A stretch of DNA of 64,000 nt from Caballeronia temeraria (lineage in GTDB: Bacteria; Pseudomonadota; Gammaproteobacteria; Burkholderiales; Burkholderiaceae). How positions within the stretch are numbered: the first letter of the stretch is position 1; each line of letters begins with the position of its first letter. The position numbers and the translations under genes were made by a program. The notes beneath the pieces are model-generated. The model saw only the letters and a program-made list of their open reading frames with translations. It did not search any database and was not told the origin of the DNA. This document shows, in pieces, positions 25,062 through 34,494 of the stretch. The stretch lies in NCBI RefSeq assembly GCF_001544795.2, contig NZ_FCOI02000005.1, positions 252,402 to 316,401 of the forward strand. The letters are read 5' to 3'.

Positions 25062-25388
25062 TCAGGACTTGAAACGGCGGTCGAGCTCCGCCTGGGCGAA
25101 AAACGCGCTCGCAACCTTGAGAATCTCGTTGGCACGACGCAGTTCCTTGACCTCGCGCTCCAGGGCCTTCAGCCGTTCGCGTTCGTCAGTGGTCACGCCA
25201 TCGCGCTCGCCCTGGTCAACCTGATCACGCTTGATCCATTCGTGCAGCGTCTGCGGCGTACAGCCGATCATCGGCGCAATCGACTCGACCGCTGCCCACA
25301 TCGACGGATGTTCGCTACGCTGCTCGCGCACTAAACGTACTGCACGCTCGCGAACCTCTGGGGAAAACTTGGTTGCCTTCTTGTTCAT
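25062..25388 (-). CDS. IS3-family transposase OrfA (helix-turn-helix)
   Basis: A 108-residue Orf[21 protein letters not shown] start, helix-turn-helix with [17 protein letters not shown], and a leucine-zipper-like [33 protein letters not shown]. The frame relation to OrfB is -1. A run of five T on the minus strand (25099-25103), in codons for FF, is the likeliest slippage site. The start at 25388 is the canonical one; the longer frame to 25580 extends beyond the IS end. Confidence 0.92.
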   Translation of the reverse strand: MNKKATKFSPEVRERAVRLVREQRSEHPSMWAAVESIAPMIGCTPQTLHEWIKRDQVDQGERDGVTTDERERLKALEREVKELRRANEILKVASAFFAQAELDRRFKS

Positions 25389-25440
25389 GGCTCCATTGTC
25401 CCAAGAGTGGGAGCCTCCACAAAAAATCCGGTGCGGTTCA

Positions 25441-25838
25441 TGAGCATGGTCACCGAACACGTCGCTCTGGCTGCGACGCTCGACACGAAATGCCTGGTTG
25501 ATCATCGCGATCTGCAAATGGTAAGTGGTGGAGGCCCTCAAAGTGCACGAATCCTTCGGCCATACCCTGCGTTGTGTCACAAACTGAAACGAGTCGCATG
25601 ATCAGCACCCCTCTCCATTCGAGTCTGGCGAATCAGATGCCTGATAAGGCATACTTCGCGACGTTTCATCCGGCCAGCTCGAAGGCATAACTCCCGAGAA
25701 GGTTGACGTCGAACTATTTGCTTCCCCGAACCTTACCTTGCACTACCGCTAGCAAAGCGACACGGCCGAAATGCCGCTGTGATTTCAAGCCAACGAACTT
25801 TCCCCGGTTCGCCGGGCGATTCAACGAATAGTCGATGT
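25441..25838. other. non-coding or remnant stretch between the IS element and the TPR gene
   Basis: These 398 bp contain no supported gene. Minus-strand frames close to the IS end read through its inverted repeat and have no family resemblance. The final 100 bp before 25839 should contain the promoter of the TPR/glycosyltransferase-like gene. Part may be debris of another element. Confidence 0.35.
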
Positions 25839-27398
25839 ATGAGCGCTTTTAATCTTTTCAACGAAAATAGCAGAATTCACTACAGTCGCTTCGTCGAGGC
25901 CTGTCAGAGAGAATCCTGGCATTCAGCTATGGTGCACATAGATGCTTGCCTCCTGCAATGCGCCGGAATCGAGGAACGATGTCAAGCGCTGCTGCTTAAG
26001 GGGACGATCGCGCAGACCATTGGGCGGTATTCCGAAGCAAAAGCGTGCTTCGAAGAAGTTGCGCAAGCGTTCCCCGGTCCGAGGCCCTATGCAGCATTGT
26101 CCGGCGCGCTAATCGCCTGTCGAGAATTCGAGCGCGCCGCAGTGGCGGCACGTGCAGGACTTGCGTTGTCGACCGAACAGGATTCACCGGTTGTTCTAGA
26201 ACTTACTAAAATCCTGGGAGACGCTCTGCTGTTTGACCACAACTATGAAGAGGCAGCTATAGCATATCGGCAGGTGATCAGTTTGATGCCTCAGCATGGC
26301 ATCGCGAACCACCAACTTGGCTATATTCTGGAATTTCAAGATGACCTTGACGCAGCGATTGAGCATTACGAGCAAGCAGTGAAATTCAATCCCGAACTCG
26401 TTGGAAGCCGTTCGAATCTGGCTTTTGTCCTCTTGGCCGCAGGCCGGTTCAAGGAAGCCTGGCCTCATTTCGAGCATCGATGGGCAGGTATGCTGTTGCC
26501 TGGTCGGCAAATGGCGTCACCACCAGCGCTTCCCATCCGACGTTGGAAAGGCTCGTTTTCAGACTGCAACGATCAACATCTGCTCGTGCTCGCCGAGCAG
26601 GGTTTCGGCGACACGCTGCAGTTCTGCCGTTACCTTCCGATGGTGCTAGAACAATTCGCCGAAGTAGGTTTCGTATGCCCGAAACCGTTACAGAAACTGA
26701 TCGTTCATTCTCTGGGTACGCGCCATTCGAACCTCGTTCTGCTCGACGACGTGCCGCAAGACTTCTGGAATTGGGACCAATACATCCCTCTCATGTCGAT
26801 GCCCGTGGTGTTTGAAACCGATCTGCAAACCATCCCAGCGACGATGTCCTACCTGTCGGCAGAACCATACGCCGCACAGAGTTTTGCTTCCCGCTTGAAT
26901 AAGCTAGAAAGCTCGTCATTACCGCGCATAGGAATCGCATGGGCGGGCGGCCACGCGGGTCTGGGCGTCGATCAATGGAGAAGCATTTCCCCCAAACACT
27001 TGGGTCCGCTCATCAATTGGCCCCATGCATGCTGGGTGAGCTTGCAAAAGCCGGAGACCGAAGAAAAGCGACTCGGGCCTGATCAACGCGCAAAGGTAAT
27101 CGACTGGATGGACGAAATGAACGCCTTTGCCGACACGGCCGCGCTCATCTCCGGTCTCGATCTCGTCATTTCGGTGGATACATCCGTCGCTCATCTGGCG
27201 GCTGCGATGGGCAAGCCAGTGTGGCTCCTGAACCGCTTTGGCGGTTGCTGGCGATGGTTGCGCAACCGCGACGACAGCCCGTGGTACCCGACTATGCGCA
27301 TTTTCACGCAAAAGGAACGCGGAAACTGGAATGAGGTGTTCGGGCGAGTTTTGAAGGAGTTGCATTGCCACGATTTTCGGAAAGGCTCCGACTATTAG
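25839..27398 (+). CDS. TPR protein with a C-terminal glycosyltransferase-like domain
   Basis: A 519-residue protein. The first 220 residues hold about five TPR units (ALLLKGTIAQTIGRYSEAKACFEE, LGDALLFDHNYEEAAIAYRQVISLMPQHGIANHQLGYILEFQDDLDAAIEHYEQAVKFNPELVGSRSNLA...). The C-terminal part resembles GT9/GT41-like domains of TPR proteins: LLVLAEQGFGDTLQFCRYLPMVL, PRIGIAWAGG, and DTAALISGLDLVISVDTSVAHLAAAMGKPVWLLNRFGGCWRW. It could glycosylate proteins or a surface polymer; no acceptor is suggested by neighbours. The start at 25839 (MSAFNLFNENSR) is supported by a duplicated copy of this 5' end at 27585. Base composition is lower in GC than the flanking core, consistent with transfer. Confidence 0.8.
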   Translation: MSAFNLFNENSRIHYSRFVEACQRESWHSAMVHIDACLLQCAGIEERCQALLLKGTIAQTIGRYSEAKACFEEVAQAFPGPRPYAALSGALIACREFERAAVAARAGLALSTEQDSPVVLELTKILGDALLFDHNYEEAAIAYRQVISLMPQHGIANHQLGYILEFQDDLDAAIEHYEQAVKFNPELVGSRSNLAFVLLAAGRFKEAWPHFEHRWAGMLLPGRQMASPPALPIRRWKGSFSDCNDQHLLVLAEQGFGDTLQFCRYLPMVLEQFAEVGFVCPKPLQKLIVHSLGTRHSNLVLLDDVPQDFWNWDQYIPLMSMPVVFETDLQTIPATMSYLSAEPYAAQSFASRLNKLESSSLPRIGIAWAGGHAGLGVDQWRSISPKHLGPLINWPHACWVSLQKPETEEKRLGPDQRAKVIDWMDEMNAFADTAALISGLDLVISVDTSVAHLAAAMGKPVWLLNRFGGCWRWLRNRDDSPWYPTMRIFTQKERGNWNEVFGRVLKELHCHDFRKGSDY

Positions 27399-27905
27399 GC
27401 GAAGGCCCAAAGGAGTACGAAGTCCGAAAACCGTTGACGCTCGGTGAGCATCGCATCAGCAGTTCATGTGCACGGCAAATATGAAAGGCAGGCGAGGATG
27501 CGACCCACCTTTTACCAACCACCTAAGCTGGTTATTTTAGCGAGCGATACGTAACTCTGTACCTCACCGGCCCCTTGTTGATTTATGAGCGCCTTAGATT
27601 GTTTCAATGGAAATAATCGTACGCGCTTTCATAGCACTCAGCGCACCGCCGCTGCCTGAATCTCCATCGGCAGGTTCGGCTCCGCAGACCCGCGATGATG
27701 ACCATCCTGGTCGCCGCAGCGGGACCGGCGACACGCTCGCCCACTAGGCGGCACACGAAATTCGAGGGAGCGCGCAGCGCAAACGCAGGCGGTTGTGGCA
27801 ACAGCCAGAAACCATTAGTAGGCCACGTGACGCATATCGCCCGCGAAAGCTCCCTGTCAGGGACGCTCGGGCATTAACCCTTTGATATTTATAACTAAGT
27901 TCTGG
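27399..27905. other. intergenic region between the TPR gene and the tRNA, with a gene fragment
   Basis: These 507 bp contain the 25-codon fragment at 27585-27659 and otherwise only short frames without family resemblance. I see no integrase remnant and no copy of the tRNA 3' end. Confidence 0.4.
27585..27659 (+). pseudogene. remnant of a second copy of the TPR/glycosyltransferase-like gene
   Basis: ATG 27585 starts MSALDCFNGNNRTRFHS, closely matching the start MSAFNLFNENSRIHYSR of the gene at 25839 in residue pattern and largely in bases. The frame ends after 25 codons at TGA 27657-27659 and similarity does not continue. It looks like the 5' tip of a tandem paralogue left by deletion. Confidence 0.6.
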
Positions 27906-27979
27906 TGGGCCGGGTGGGACTCGAACCCACTATCGGTCGATTATGAGTCGACAGCTTATACCAATTAAGCTTCCGGCCC
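27903..27979 (-). tRNA. tRNA with anticodon CAU (Ile2 with lysidine, or elongator Met)
   Basis: The minus strand folds as a cloverleaf of 77 nt including encoded CCA. The acceptor stem is GGGCCGG / CCGGCCC with discriminator A. The anticodon stem is GTCGA / TCGAC with loop CTCATAA, and the T arm contains GTGGGTTCGAGTCCCAC. A CAU loop is shared by elongator Met and TilS-modified Ile2 tRNAs and I cannot separate them with certainty. It lies just downstream of rpoD on the same strand. Confidence 0.93.
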
Positions 27980-27995
27980 TATCCCGGGAAAGGGC

Positions 27996-28022
27996 AAAAA
28001 GAAAGCGCCGGGCGGCGCTTTC
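27996..28022 (-). terminator. rho-independent terminator of rpoD
   Basis: Minus-strand stem GAAAGCGCCG / CGGCGCTTTC (28001-28022) is followed by five T (28000-27996). It lies about 75 bp after the rpoD stop and just before the tRNA gene. Confidence 0.85.
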
Positions 28023-28097
28023 TGTTACTTCCGAACATTGCGCGAGGCGACTACGAAGGGTAGCGAGTTTGCCTCACAACGCCTCTCAAAACAAGCA

Positions 28098-30155
28098 TCA
28101 ATTGCCTTCCAGGAAGGACTTCAACTTGTCGGACCGGCTCGGATGCCGCAGCTTGCGCAGTGCCTTCGCCTCGATCTGGCGAATCCGTTCACGCGTCACG
28201 TCGAACTGCTTGCCGACCTCCTCCAGCGTGTGATCCGTGCTCATCTCGATGCCAAACCGCATGCGCAGCACCTTCGCCTCACGCGGCGTCAGCGAATCGA
28301 GCACGTCCTTCACGACATCGCGCATCGAGGCATGCAGCGCGGCATCGGACGGCGCCACCGTGTTCGTGTCTTCGATGAAATCGCCCAGATGGGAATCGTC
28401 GTCGTCGCCGATCGGCGTTTCCATGGAGATCGGCTCCTTCGCGATCTTCATGATCTTGCGGATCTTGTCCTCCGGCATTTCCATCTTCTCGGCCAGCGTC
28501 GCGGGATCTGGCTCGAGGCCGGTCTCCTGCAGGATCTGCCGCGAAATGCGGTTCATCTTGTTGATCGTCTCGATCATGTGAACCGGAATGCGGATCGTGC
28601 GCGCCTGATCCGCAATCGAACGTGTGATCGCCTGACGAATCCACCACGTCGCGTAAGTCGAGAACTTGTAGCCGCGACGATATTCGAACTTGTCCACCGC
28701 CTTCATCAGGCCGATGTTGCCTTCCTGGATCAGATCGAGGAACTGCAGGCCACGGTTCGTGTACTTCTTGGCGATGGAAATCACGAGACGCAGATTCGCC
28801 TCCGTCATCTCGCGCTTCGCCTGACGCGCCTTCAACTCGCCCGCCGCCATCTGACGGTTGGTTTCCTTCAAATCCTTCAGCGGCAATACGACGCGCGCCT
28901 GCAAGTCCAAAAGACGCTGCTGCTGCTCACGAATCGCCGGGATATTGCGCTCCAGCACCGCGCTGTACTCGTGACCCTCGGCGACGACCTTGTCGGACCA
29001 TTCCAGATCCGTCTCGCTGCCCGGGAAGCGCGTGATGAACTCGGCGCGCGGCATGCCGCACTTGTCGACGACCGTATGCAGAATCTGCCGCTCGACCTGA
29101 CGCACTTCGTCCACTTGCGCGCGCAGCGTGTCGCACAGACGCTCGACGGTGCGCGCGGTGAAGCGGATGTTCATCAACTCGGTCTGAATCGCTTCCTGCG
29201 CCTTCAGATACGCCTTCGACTTGTAGCCTTCCTTCTCGTAGGCGCGGCGCATCTTGTCGAACCACTCGCTGATGAGCGCAAATTTCTCGAGCGACTGGAG
29301 CTTGAGGGCTTCGAGTTGCGCGGCGTTGGCGCTGGCTTGCGCGCTGCCGTCGTCCTCTTCTTCCTCTTCCTCCTCGCCCTCTGCCTCGGTCTCTTCTACT
29401 TCCGATTCGATCGCTTCCGCTTCCTGCTCGGAGAAGCCATCGGTGTCCTGCGCGTTCGGATCGATCAGGCCATCGACGAGTTCATCGACGCGCACTTCCT
29501 CGTTCTGCACGCGCTCGGCCATCGCGAGGATGTCGGCGATAGTCGTCGGGCATGCGGAGATGGCCATGACCATGTGCTTGAGGCCGTCCTCGATACGCTT
29601 CGCGATCTCGATTTCGCCTTCGCGCGTCAGCAACTCGACGGTGCCCATCTCGCGCATGTACATGCGAACGGGATCGGTCGTGCGGCCGAATTCGGAATCG
29701 ACGGTGGACAGGGCGACTTCGGCTTCTTCCTCGACTTCGTCGTCGGAAGAGGCGTTCGGTGCGTTGTCGTTGAGGAGCAGCGTCTCGGCGTCGGGCGCTT
29801 GTTCGTACACCGCCACGCCCATGTCATTGAACGTGCTGATGATGCCTTCGATCGCCTCGGTTTCCGTGAAGTTGTCCGGAAGGTGATCGTTGATTTCGCC
29901 GTAGGTGAGGAAGCCGCGCTCCTTGCCGAGCTTGATGAGCGCGCGCAGCTTGCCGCGCCGCTCCTCGAGCTCTTCGACGGTGCCAGGCGCGCTCGACGAG
30001 AACGCGTCCTTCAGCAGCGCCTTCTCCTTCGCGCGGCGATCGCGAGCCTTGGCCTTTTCGACCTTCGCCGCGGGAGCGGCGCCAGACTCTGCGTTTTGCA
30101 TTGCGTCGTCTTCGACGGATACATCGTTCAGCTTTTTCGTCATGGAGTTCGCCAT
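28098..30155 (-). CDS. rpoD: primary sigma factor RpoD (sigma-70)
   Basis: A 685-residue housekeeping sigma factor. An N-terminal region 1.1 ([25 protein letters not shown]) is followed by region 1.2 ([30 protein letters not shown]), an acidic non-conserved insert with a run of Glu, and region 2 ([74 protein letters not shown]). Region 3 follows, then region 4 ([46 protein letters not shown]). It forms the classical yqeY-dnaG-rpoD group but is separated from dnaG by 430 bp. The ATG at 30143 is an alternative start. Confidence 0.98.
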   Translation of the reverse strand: MANSMTKKLNDVSVEDDAMQNAESGAAPAAKVEKAKARDRRAKEKALLKDAFSSSAPGTVEELEERRGKLRALIKLGKERGFLTYGEINDHLPDNFTETEAIEGIISTFNDMGVAVYEQAPDAETLLLNDNAPNASSDDEVEEEAEVALSTVDSEFGRTTDPVRMYMREMGTVELLTREGEIEIAKRIEDGLKHMVMAISACPTTIADILAMAERVQNEEVRVDELVDGLIDPNAQDTDGFSEQEAEAIESEVEETEAEGEEEEEEEDDGSAQASANAAQLEALKLQSLEKFALISEWFDKMRRAYEKEGYKSKAYLKAQEAIQTELMNIRFTARTVERLCDTLRAQVDEVRQVERQILHTVVDKCGMPRAEFITRFPGSETDLEWSDKVVAEGHEYSAVLERNIPAIREQQQRLLDLQARVVLPLKDLKETNRQMAAGELKARQAKREMTEANLRLVISIAKKYTNRGLQFLDLIQEGNIGLMKAVDKFEYRRGYKFSTYATWWIRQAITRSIADQARTIRIPVHMIETINKMNRISRQILQETGLEPDPATLAEKMEMPEDKIRKIMKIAKEPISMETPIGDDDDSHLGDFIEDTNTVAPSDAALHASMRDVVKDVLDSLTPREAKVLRMRFGIEMSTDHTLEEVGKQFDVTRERIRQIEAKALRKLRHPSRSDKLKSFLEGN

Positions 30156-30585
30156 ACCGGCTTTAGTCTCGACTCGCGGCTGCTGGACAACAGCCGATGG
30201 AACCGTGAATACCCAATACGCGCACGCTGCTTCGTCCTGCGTGCCCTGCCCGGGGCGCCATCGCGGTTCGAACGAGTGTGAATCGTCTCCTCGCCCTACC
30301 CTCGATTAGCAGCCGCTTCCCTTACGCCCGTCTGTACGTCGGCGTGCTTATCGGCCCGTTTCGTGCGATTTATGCGACGTGTGCCACGTATGACCGCAGC
30401 GCGCCGCATTCCGGACAGCCGATTCAGCCAGCGCCTTCCTGCTTTCCATCCCTTCAGCAAAACACCGTCAAATGCTCTTTGCCAATCGTTCGAAAGCGGC
30501 CGTCTTTGTCCCGTCAAAAACCGTCGAAAGCCCCGCAAACAGTTGACAAAAAGCAATTCGCCCTGAACTTTTTATTATAGCATTC
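30156..30585. promoter_or_regulatory. dnaG-rpoD intergenic region with probable rpoD promoter
   Basis: These 430 bp have no gene. A TATAAT hexamer on the minus strand at 30574-30579, next to an A-rich track, is a plausible -10 close to the dnaG stop, though I see no good -35 for it. The length suggests rpoD has its own promoter and a long leader. Confidence 0.4.
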
Positions 30586-32466
30586 TCATCTCGCGCCTTC
30601 CGAGCTCGCGCCCCGCCCAGCCTTGATCTGCGCGACTCTCGCCGACAACTCCGAAAACTCCGCCACCTCTTCCGCCGACAAACTCGACTGCCGCGCCAGT
30701 TGATCCAGCCGCGCGCGATAGCTGTCGTGCCTCAGCTTCACGACCGTCGCCTGCAATTCTTCCGCGAGCAAGCGCTTCTGTTCCTCGACTCGCTGCGCGG
30801 CGTCCTCATCGGCCGGATCGCGCATCAGCAAATCGCGAACGTTTTCATCATAGGCGAGAATTTCCTGGAAGATATCGTCGTACGTGGGCGCGTTTGCTGC
30901 ATTTCTCAAGATCTCCGACAGCAACTGGAATTGCGCGGCATCGCCAAGCTCGCGTGCGTGCGAGATCACTTCGCTGAACAGTTCGCCGTGCTCGGTCATC
31001 GTCACGAGGGTGCGCTCGCCGTCCTGATCGAGCGACACCGCAATGCCGGGATACATCACCAGATTGCGCAGCGCGCGCTGCTCCTGCCCGGTGACGCGAC
31101 GGCGCTCGCTCTTCGGCACGTTCGCACGCGCGACGGCCGCCGCGCGCGAATCGATGTCGCACAGCGCGGCGATCTCCGTGAACGGCGTGTCGAGCCGGTC
31201 CGCCAGCATGTGCAGGATCTGCACGCGCAGCGCGTTCGCGGGCAATGCCTGCAACAGCGGCTTCGCGTCGAAAAGCGCCTTCGCGCGGCCTTCGGGCTGC
31301 TCCAGTTCCTTGTCGTTCAGTACCTCGTTCAGGAGGAACTGCGACAGCGGCATCGCGCGGTCGACCTGCTCGCCGAATCCGTCGGTGCCGAACTCGCGCA
31401 CGTAGCTGTCGGGATCGTGCTCCTTCGGCAGGAACAGGAACTTGATCGTCCGGTTGTCCGCCGCGTGCGGCAGCGCCGCTTCCAGCGCGCGACGCGCGGC
31501 GCGCCGGCCGGCCGAATCGCCGTCGAAACTGAATACGACCGTATCCGTCTGACGAAACAGTTTTTGCACGTGAATCGGCGTGCAAGCCGTGCCGAGCGTC
31601 GCCACCGCGTTCGCAAACCCGAGCTGCGCGAGCGCGACGACGTCCATATACCCTTCGACGACGAGCACGTAGCCCAGTTCACGAATCGCGAGACGCGCCT
31701 CGAACAGCCCGTACAGCTCGCTGCCCTTGCTGAAGAGCGGCGTCTCCGGCGAATTCAGGTATTTGGGCTCGCCGCCGTCGAGCACGCGACCGCCGAAGCC
31801 GATCACATTGCCCTTCACATTGCGGATCGGGAACATCACGCGTTCGCGGAAACGGTCGTAGCGTCGGGCCTGCCCTTGGGCGTCGGTTTTCTCGCTGACG
31901 ATCACGAGACCCGCTTCGACCAGATTCTCGTCCCGATAATCCGGAAAAGCCGATTCGAGGTTCTGCCAGCCATCCGGCGCGTATCCAAGTCCGAAACGCG
32001 CGGCGACCTCGCCGGTCAAGCCGCGTTTCTTCAGATAGGCGATGGCCGTCGGCGCGCCGCGCAGTTGCTTGCGATAGAAATCGCACGCGGTCTGCATGAC
32101 CTCCGTCAGCGCGACGCTGACCGCTTTGCTCGGCGCGCTCTCGCCGCCTCCGCCCCCACGGAAAGAGTTCGATGGCTCCTGCGGCACCGTCAGGCCCGCG
32201 CCTTGCGCGAGATCCTTCACGGCCTCGGGAAATGTGAGGCCGGTGTGCTCCATCAGAAAGCCGATGGCCGTGCCATGCGCGCCGCACCCGAAGCAGTGAT
32301 AGAACTGCTTGGTCGGACTGACGGTAAACGACGGGCTCTTCTCGTTGTGAAACGGGCAGAGTCCCATGAAGTTCGCGCCGCCCTTTTTCAACTGGACGTA
32401 GCGGCCCACCACGTCGACGATATCGACGCGGTTGAGCAAATCCTGCAGGAAAGCGTGCGGAATCAC
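30586..32466 (-). CDS. dnaG: DNA primase DnaG
   Basis: A 626-residue primase that makes RNA primers at the replication fork. The N-terminal zinc-binding module (CPFHNEKSPSFTV, FYHCFGCGAHG), the RNA-polymerase core, and the TOPRIM domain (VVEGYMDVVAL, FDGDSAGRRAARRALEAALP) are clear. The C-terminal helicase-binding region follows. The start codon is GTG at 32466, 19 bp after the yqeY stop, so the two are probably co-transcribed. Confidence 0.97.
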   Translation of the reverse strand: MIPHAFLQDLLNRVDIVDVVGRYVQLKKGGANFMGLCPFHNEKSPSFTVSPTKQFYHCFGCGAHGTAIGFLMEHTGLTFPEAVKDLAQGAGLTVPQEPSNSFRGGGGGESAPSKAVSVALTEVMQTACDFYRKQLRGAPTAIAYLKKRGLTGEVAARFGLGYAPDGWQNLESAFPDYRDENLVEAGLVIVSEKTDAQGQARRYDRFRERVMFPIRNVKGNVIGFGGRVLDGGEPKYLNSPETPLFSKGSELYGLFEARLAIRELGYVLVVEGYMDVVALAQLGFANAVATLGTACTPIHVQKLFRQTDTVVFSFDGDSAGRRAARRALEAALPHAADNRTIKFLFLPKEHDPDSYVREFGTDGFGEQVDRAMPLSQFLLNEVLNDKELEQPEGRAKALFDAKPLLQALPANALRVQILHMLADRLDTPFTEIAALCDIDSRAAAVARANVPKSERRRVTGQEQRALRNLVMYPGIAVSLDQDGERTLVTMTEHGELFSEVISHARELGDAAQFQLLSEILRNAANAPTYDDIFQEILAYDENVRDLLMRDPADEDAAQRVEEQKRLLAEELQATVVKLRHDSYRARLDQLARQSSLSAEEVAEFSELSARVAQIKAGRGASSEGAR

Positions 32467-32485
32467 CGATTCAGAGCGGCGGTGG

Positions 32486-32932
32486 TTACTTGGCGAGTGC
32501 GGCTTTCACCTGCGCGGAGACGGCGGTCATGTCCGCCTTGCCGGCGAGCTTGGGCTTCAGCACGCCCATCACCTTGCCCATGTCCTGCGGTCCGGCGGCG
32601 CCCGTGGCGGCGACGGCGGCCTGAACTTCGGCGGCGATCGCATCGGCGGAAAGCTGTTCGGGCATGTAGGCCGCGAGCACCGCCAGTTCTGCTTTTTCCT
32701 TGTCGGCGAGATCGGTGCGCGCGGCGGCCTCGAACTGGCTGATCGAGTCCTTGCGCTGCTTGATCATCTTGTCGATGACGGCGGTGATGCCCGCATCGTC
32801 GAGCGTGACGCGATCATCGACTTCGCGCTGCTTGATTGCCGCGAGCAGCAGGCGAATCGTGCCGAGGCGCTCGGTTTCTTTCGCGCGCATGGCAGTCTTC
32901 ATGTCGTCGTTGATCTGGTCTTTGAGGCTCAT
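32486..32932 (-). CDS. YqeY/GatB C-terminal-like protein
   Basis: A 148-residue YqeY-family protein (MSLKDQINDDMKTAMRAKETERLGTIRLLLAAIKQREVD; YMPEQLSADAI; GPQDMGKVMGVLKPKLAGKADM). The family resembles the tRNA-binding tail of GatB and is usually encoded between rpsU and dnaG. Its exact role is unknown. Here rpsU is not found in the 260 bp upstream. Confidence 0.92.
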   Translation of the reverse strand: MSLKDQINDDMKTAMRAKETERLGTIRLLLAAIKQREVDDRVTLDDAGITAVIDKMIKQRKDSISQFEAAARTDLADKEKAELAVLAAYMPEQLSADAIAAEVQAAVAATGAAGPQDMGKVMGVLKPKLAGKADMTAVSAQVKAALAK

Positions 32933-33191
32933 CGTTCACCCGGTGCAATTGCGAAAATTTGGATTCCGGCCGGCGCCCGGCTATCTCGCGAACGCGAAAA
33001 CCCGCCTGGGAACGCCCCGTCCACGGGACTTTCAGCGGACCTTTCCGAGATGCAGCGAAGGGATGCGGCGGCACTTGCCGCGATAGCCGTTTCAGCGCCT
33101 GCCAGAGCGGAGGGAATTCCTCCGATGACCGTCTGAGTATAGCAAACGGGTTCGCGTTTCGAGACTCGCCAAAACCCCCGTAAAGACGCGC

Positions 33192-34427
33192 TCAGGCGGT
33201 CGTCGCCGCGCCTCGCGCGAACTCGGCGGCGGCCTTGCCCGCCGCGACGCCCGATGCCCATGCCCACTGGAAGTTGTAGCCGCCGAGCCAGCCGGTGACA
33301 TCGACTGCCTCGCCGATGAAATAAAGCCCGGCGACGCGCTCGCTCATCATCGTCGCCGACGACAGCTCGCGCGTATCGACGCCGCCGCGCGTGACTTCCG
33401 CCTTGCGATAGCCCTCGGTGCCGCTCGGCGTGAGCGTCCAGTCCGACAGCGACGCGCCCACTGCCTTCAACGTGCGATCGGGCAGATCGGCGAGGCGCGC
33501 ATCGACTGCGACATGCTGCGCTTCGAGCCACGCGTGCGCGAGGCGCGCGGGCACGTGTTCGGCCAGAAAATTGCCGATCTGTTTTTTCGAGCCGGCTTTG
33601 GCTTCGATCAGCATGTCCGTGGCGTCGACCTCCGGAAGCAGATCGACGTGAATCGGCTCCGACGTGTTCCAGTAGCTCGATATCTGCAGCACGCCCGGCC
33701 CCGACACGCCGCGATGCGTGAGCAGCAGGTCTTCGTCGAATTCGCCGCGCGTCTTGCCTTTGCCCGTGCTGATGCGCACCGGCAGCGACAGCCCCGACAA
33801 CTCGGCGAACGGCGTCCAGTCGGCGGATGTGAACGTGAGCGGCACGAGCGCCGGACGCGTATCGATGAGCTTGTGGCCGAACTGCTTCGCGACGCGATAG
33901 CCGAAATCCGTCGCGCCGATCTTCGGGATGGACAGACCGCCCGTCGCGATCACGAGCGCCGCCGCGCCGATCGCGCCCGCGTTCGTATCGAGCGTGAAGC
34001 GCGCGCCGTCATGACGAATTTCGTGCACGGCGACCGGACGCCGCCACACGACGCCGCCCGCATCGCACTCGCTTTTCAGCACGTCGATGATGGTTTCGCT
34101 CGAGTCGTCGCAGAAAAGCTGGCCCTTGTGCTTCTCGTGCCACTTCACGCGATACTGCTTGAGCAGCGCGAGAAAATCGCGCGGCGTGTAGCGCGCGAGC
34201 GCGGAGCGGCAGAAATGCGGATTCGCCGACAGAAAGTTGGCCGGCTGCGCGTTGATGTTCGTAAAGTTGCAGCGCCCGCCGCCGGAGATGCGGATTTTTT
34301 CGGCGAGACGCTCGGCGTGGTCGATGAGCACGACGCGGCGCCCGGACTGTGCGGCCACGGCCGCGCACATCATGCCGGCCGCGCCCGCGCCGATGACGGC
34401 GATATCAAAAGATTCCATGCCGCGCAT
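33192..34427 (-). CDS. NAD(P)/FAD-dependent oxidoreductase of the HI0933/BaiN family
   Basis: A 411-residue flavoprotein: FAD-binding IAVIGAGAAGMMCAA at the N-terminus, ISGGGRCNFTN, VIATGGLSIPKIGATDFGYRVAKQFGH, FSSxG-like LTHRGVSGPGVLQISSYW, and the terminal GLYFIGEAVDVTGWLGGYNFQWAWASGVAAG. The reaction is not established for most family members. The ATG at 34427 (GAAGG upstream) is chosen; 34418 is an alternative. It is divergent from tsaD, with about 67 bp between starts. Confidence 0.9.
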   Translation of the reverse strand: MRGMESFDIAVIGAGAAGMMCAAVAAQSGRRVVLIDHAERLAEKIRISGGGRCNFTNINAQPANFLSANPHFCRSALARYTPRDFLALLKQYRVKWHEKHKGQLFCDDSSETIIDVLKSECDAGGVVWRRPVAVHEIRHDGARFTLDTNAGAIGAAALVIATGGLSIPKIGATDFGYRVAKQFGHKLIDTRPALVPLTFTSADWTPFAELSGLSLPVRISTGKGKTRGEFDEDLLLTHRGVSGPGVLQISSYWNTSEPIHVDLLPEVDATDMLIEAKAGSKKQIGNFLAEHVPARLAHAWLEAQHVAVDARLADLPDRTLKAVGASLSDWTLTPSGTEGYRKAEVTRGGVDTRELSSATMMSERVAGLYFIGEAVDVTGWLGGYNFQWAWASGVAAGKAAAEFARGAATTA

Positions 34428-34494
34428 TTTACCTTCGACACGCTCGATCACGCCCGCTGCTATACTTTTCTGTTCCCTCTAAAGCGTTGAATCC

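Larger units (their letters stand above)
24118..25440 (-). mobile_element. IS3-family insertion sequence, about 1323 bp
   Basis: The element is bounded by imperfect inverted repeats. The left end starts TGAACCGCACCGG and continues to GTGGAGGC; the right end, read inward, starts with the same 13 bases and also continues to GTGGAGGC after a T-rich stretch. Inside are orfA and orfB in the IS3 arrangement. The first bases outside each end (GAT before 24118, TGA after 25440) do not form a target duplication. Both reading frames look intact, so it may be active. Confidence 0.85.

Noticed and set aside
25389-25580. Extension of the IS orfA frame upstream to 25580
   Set aside because: It reads through the right inverted repeat into flanking DNA; the canonical OrfA start is at 25388.
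27604-27877. Short frames on both strands before the tRNA (27604-27801 minus, 27695-27877 plus)
   Set aside because: No ribosome-binding sites and no resemblance to integrases or other families.
27903-27979. Search for a duplicated tRNA 3' end (attachment site) within the window
   Set aside because: The GGTGGG-ACT core occurs near 11161 only in part and without the flanking T-arm sequence; no convincing att repeat was found.
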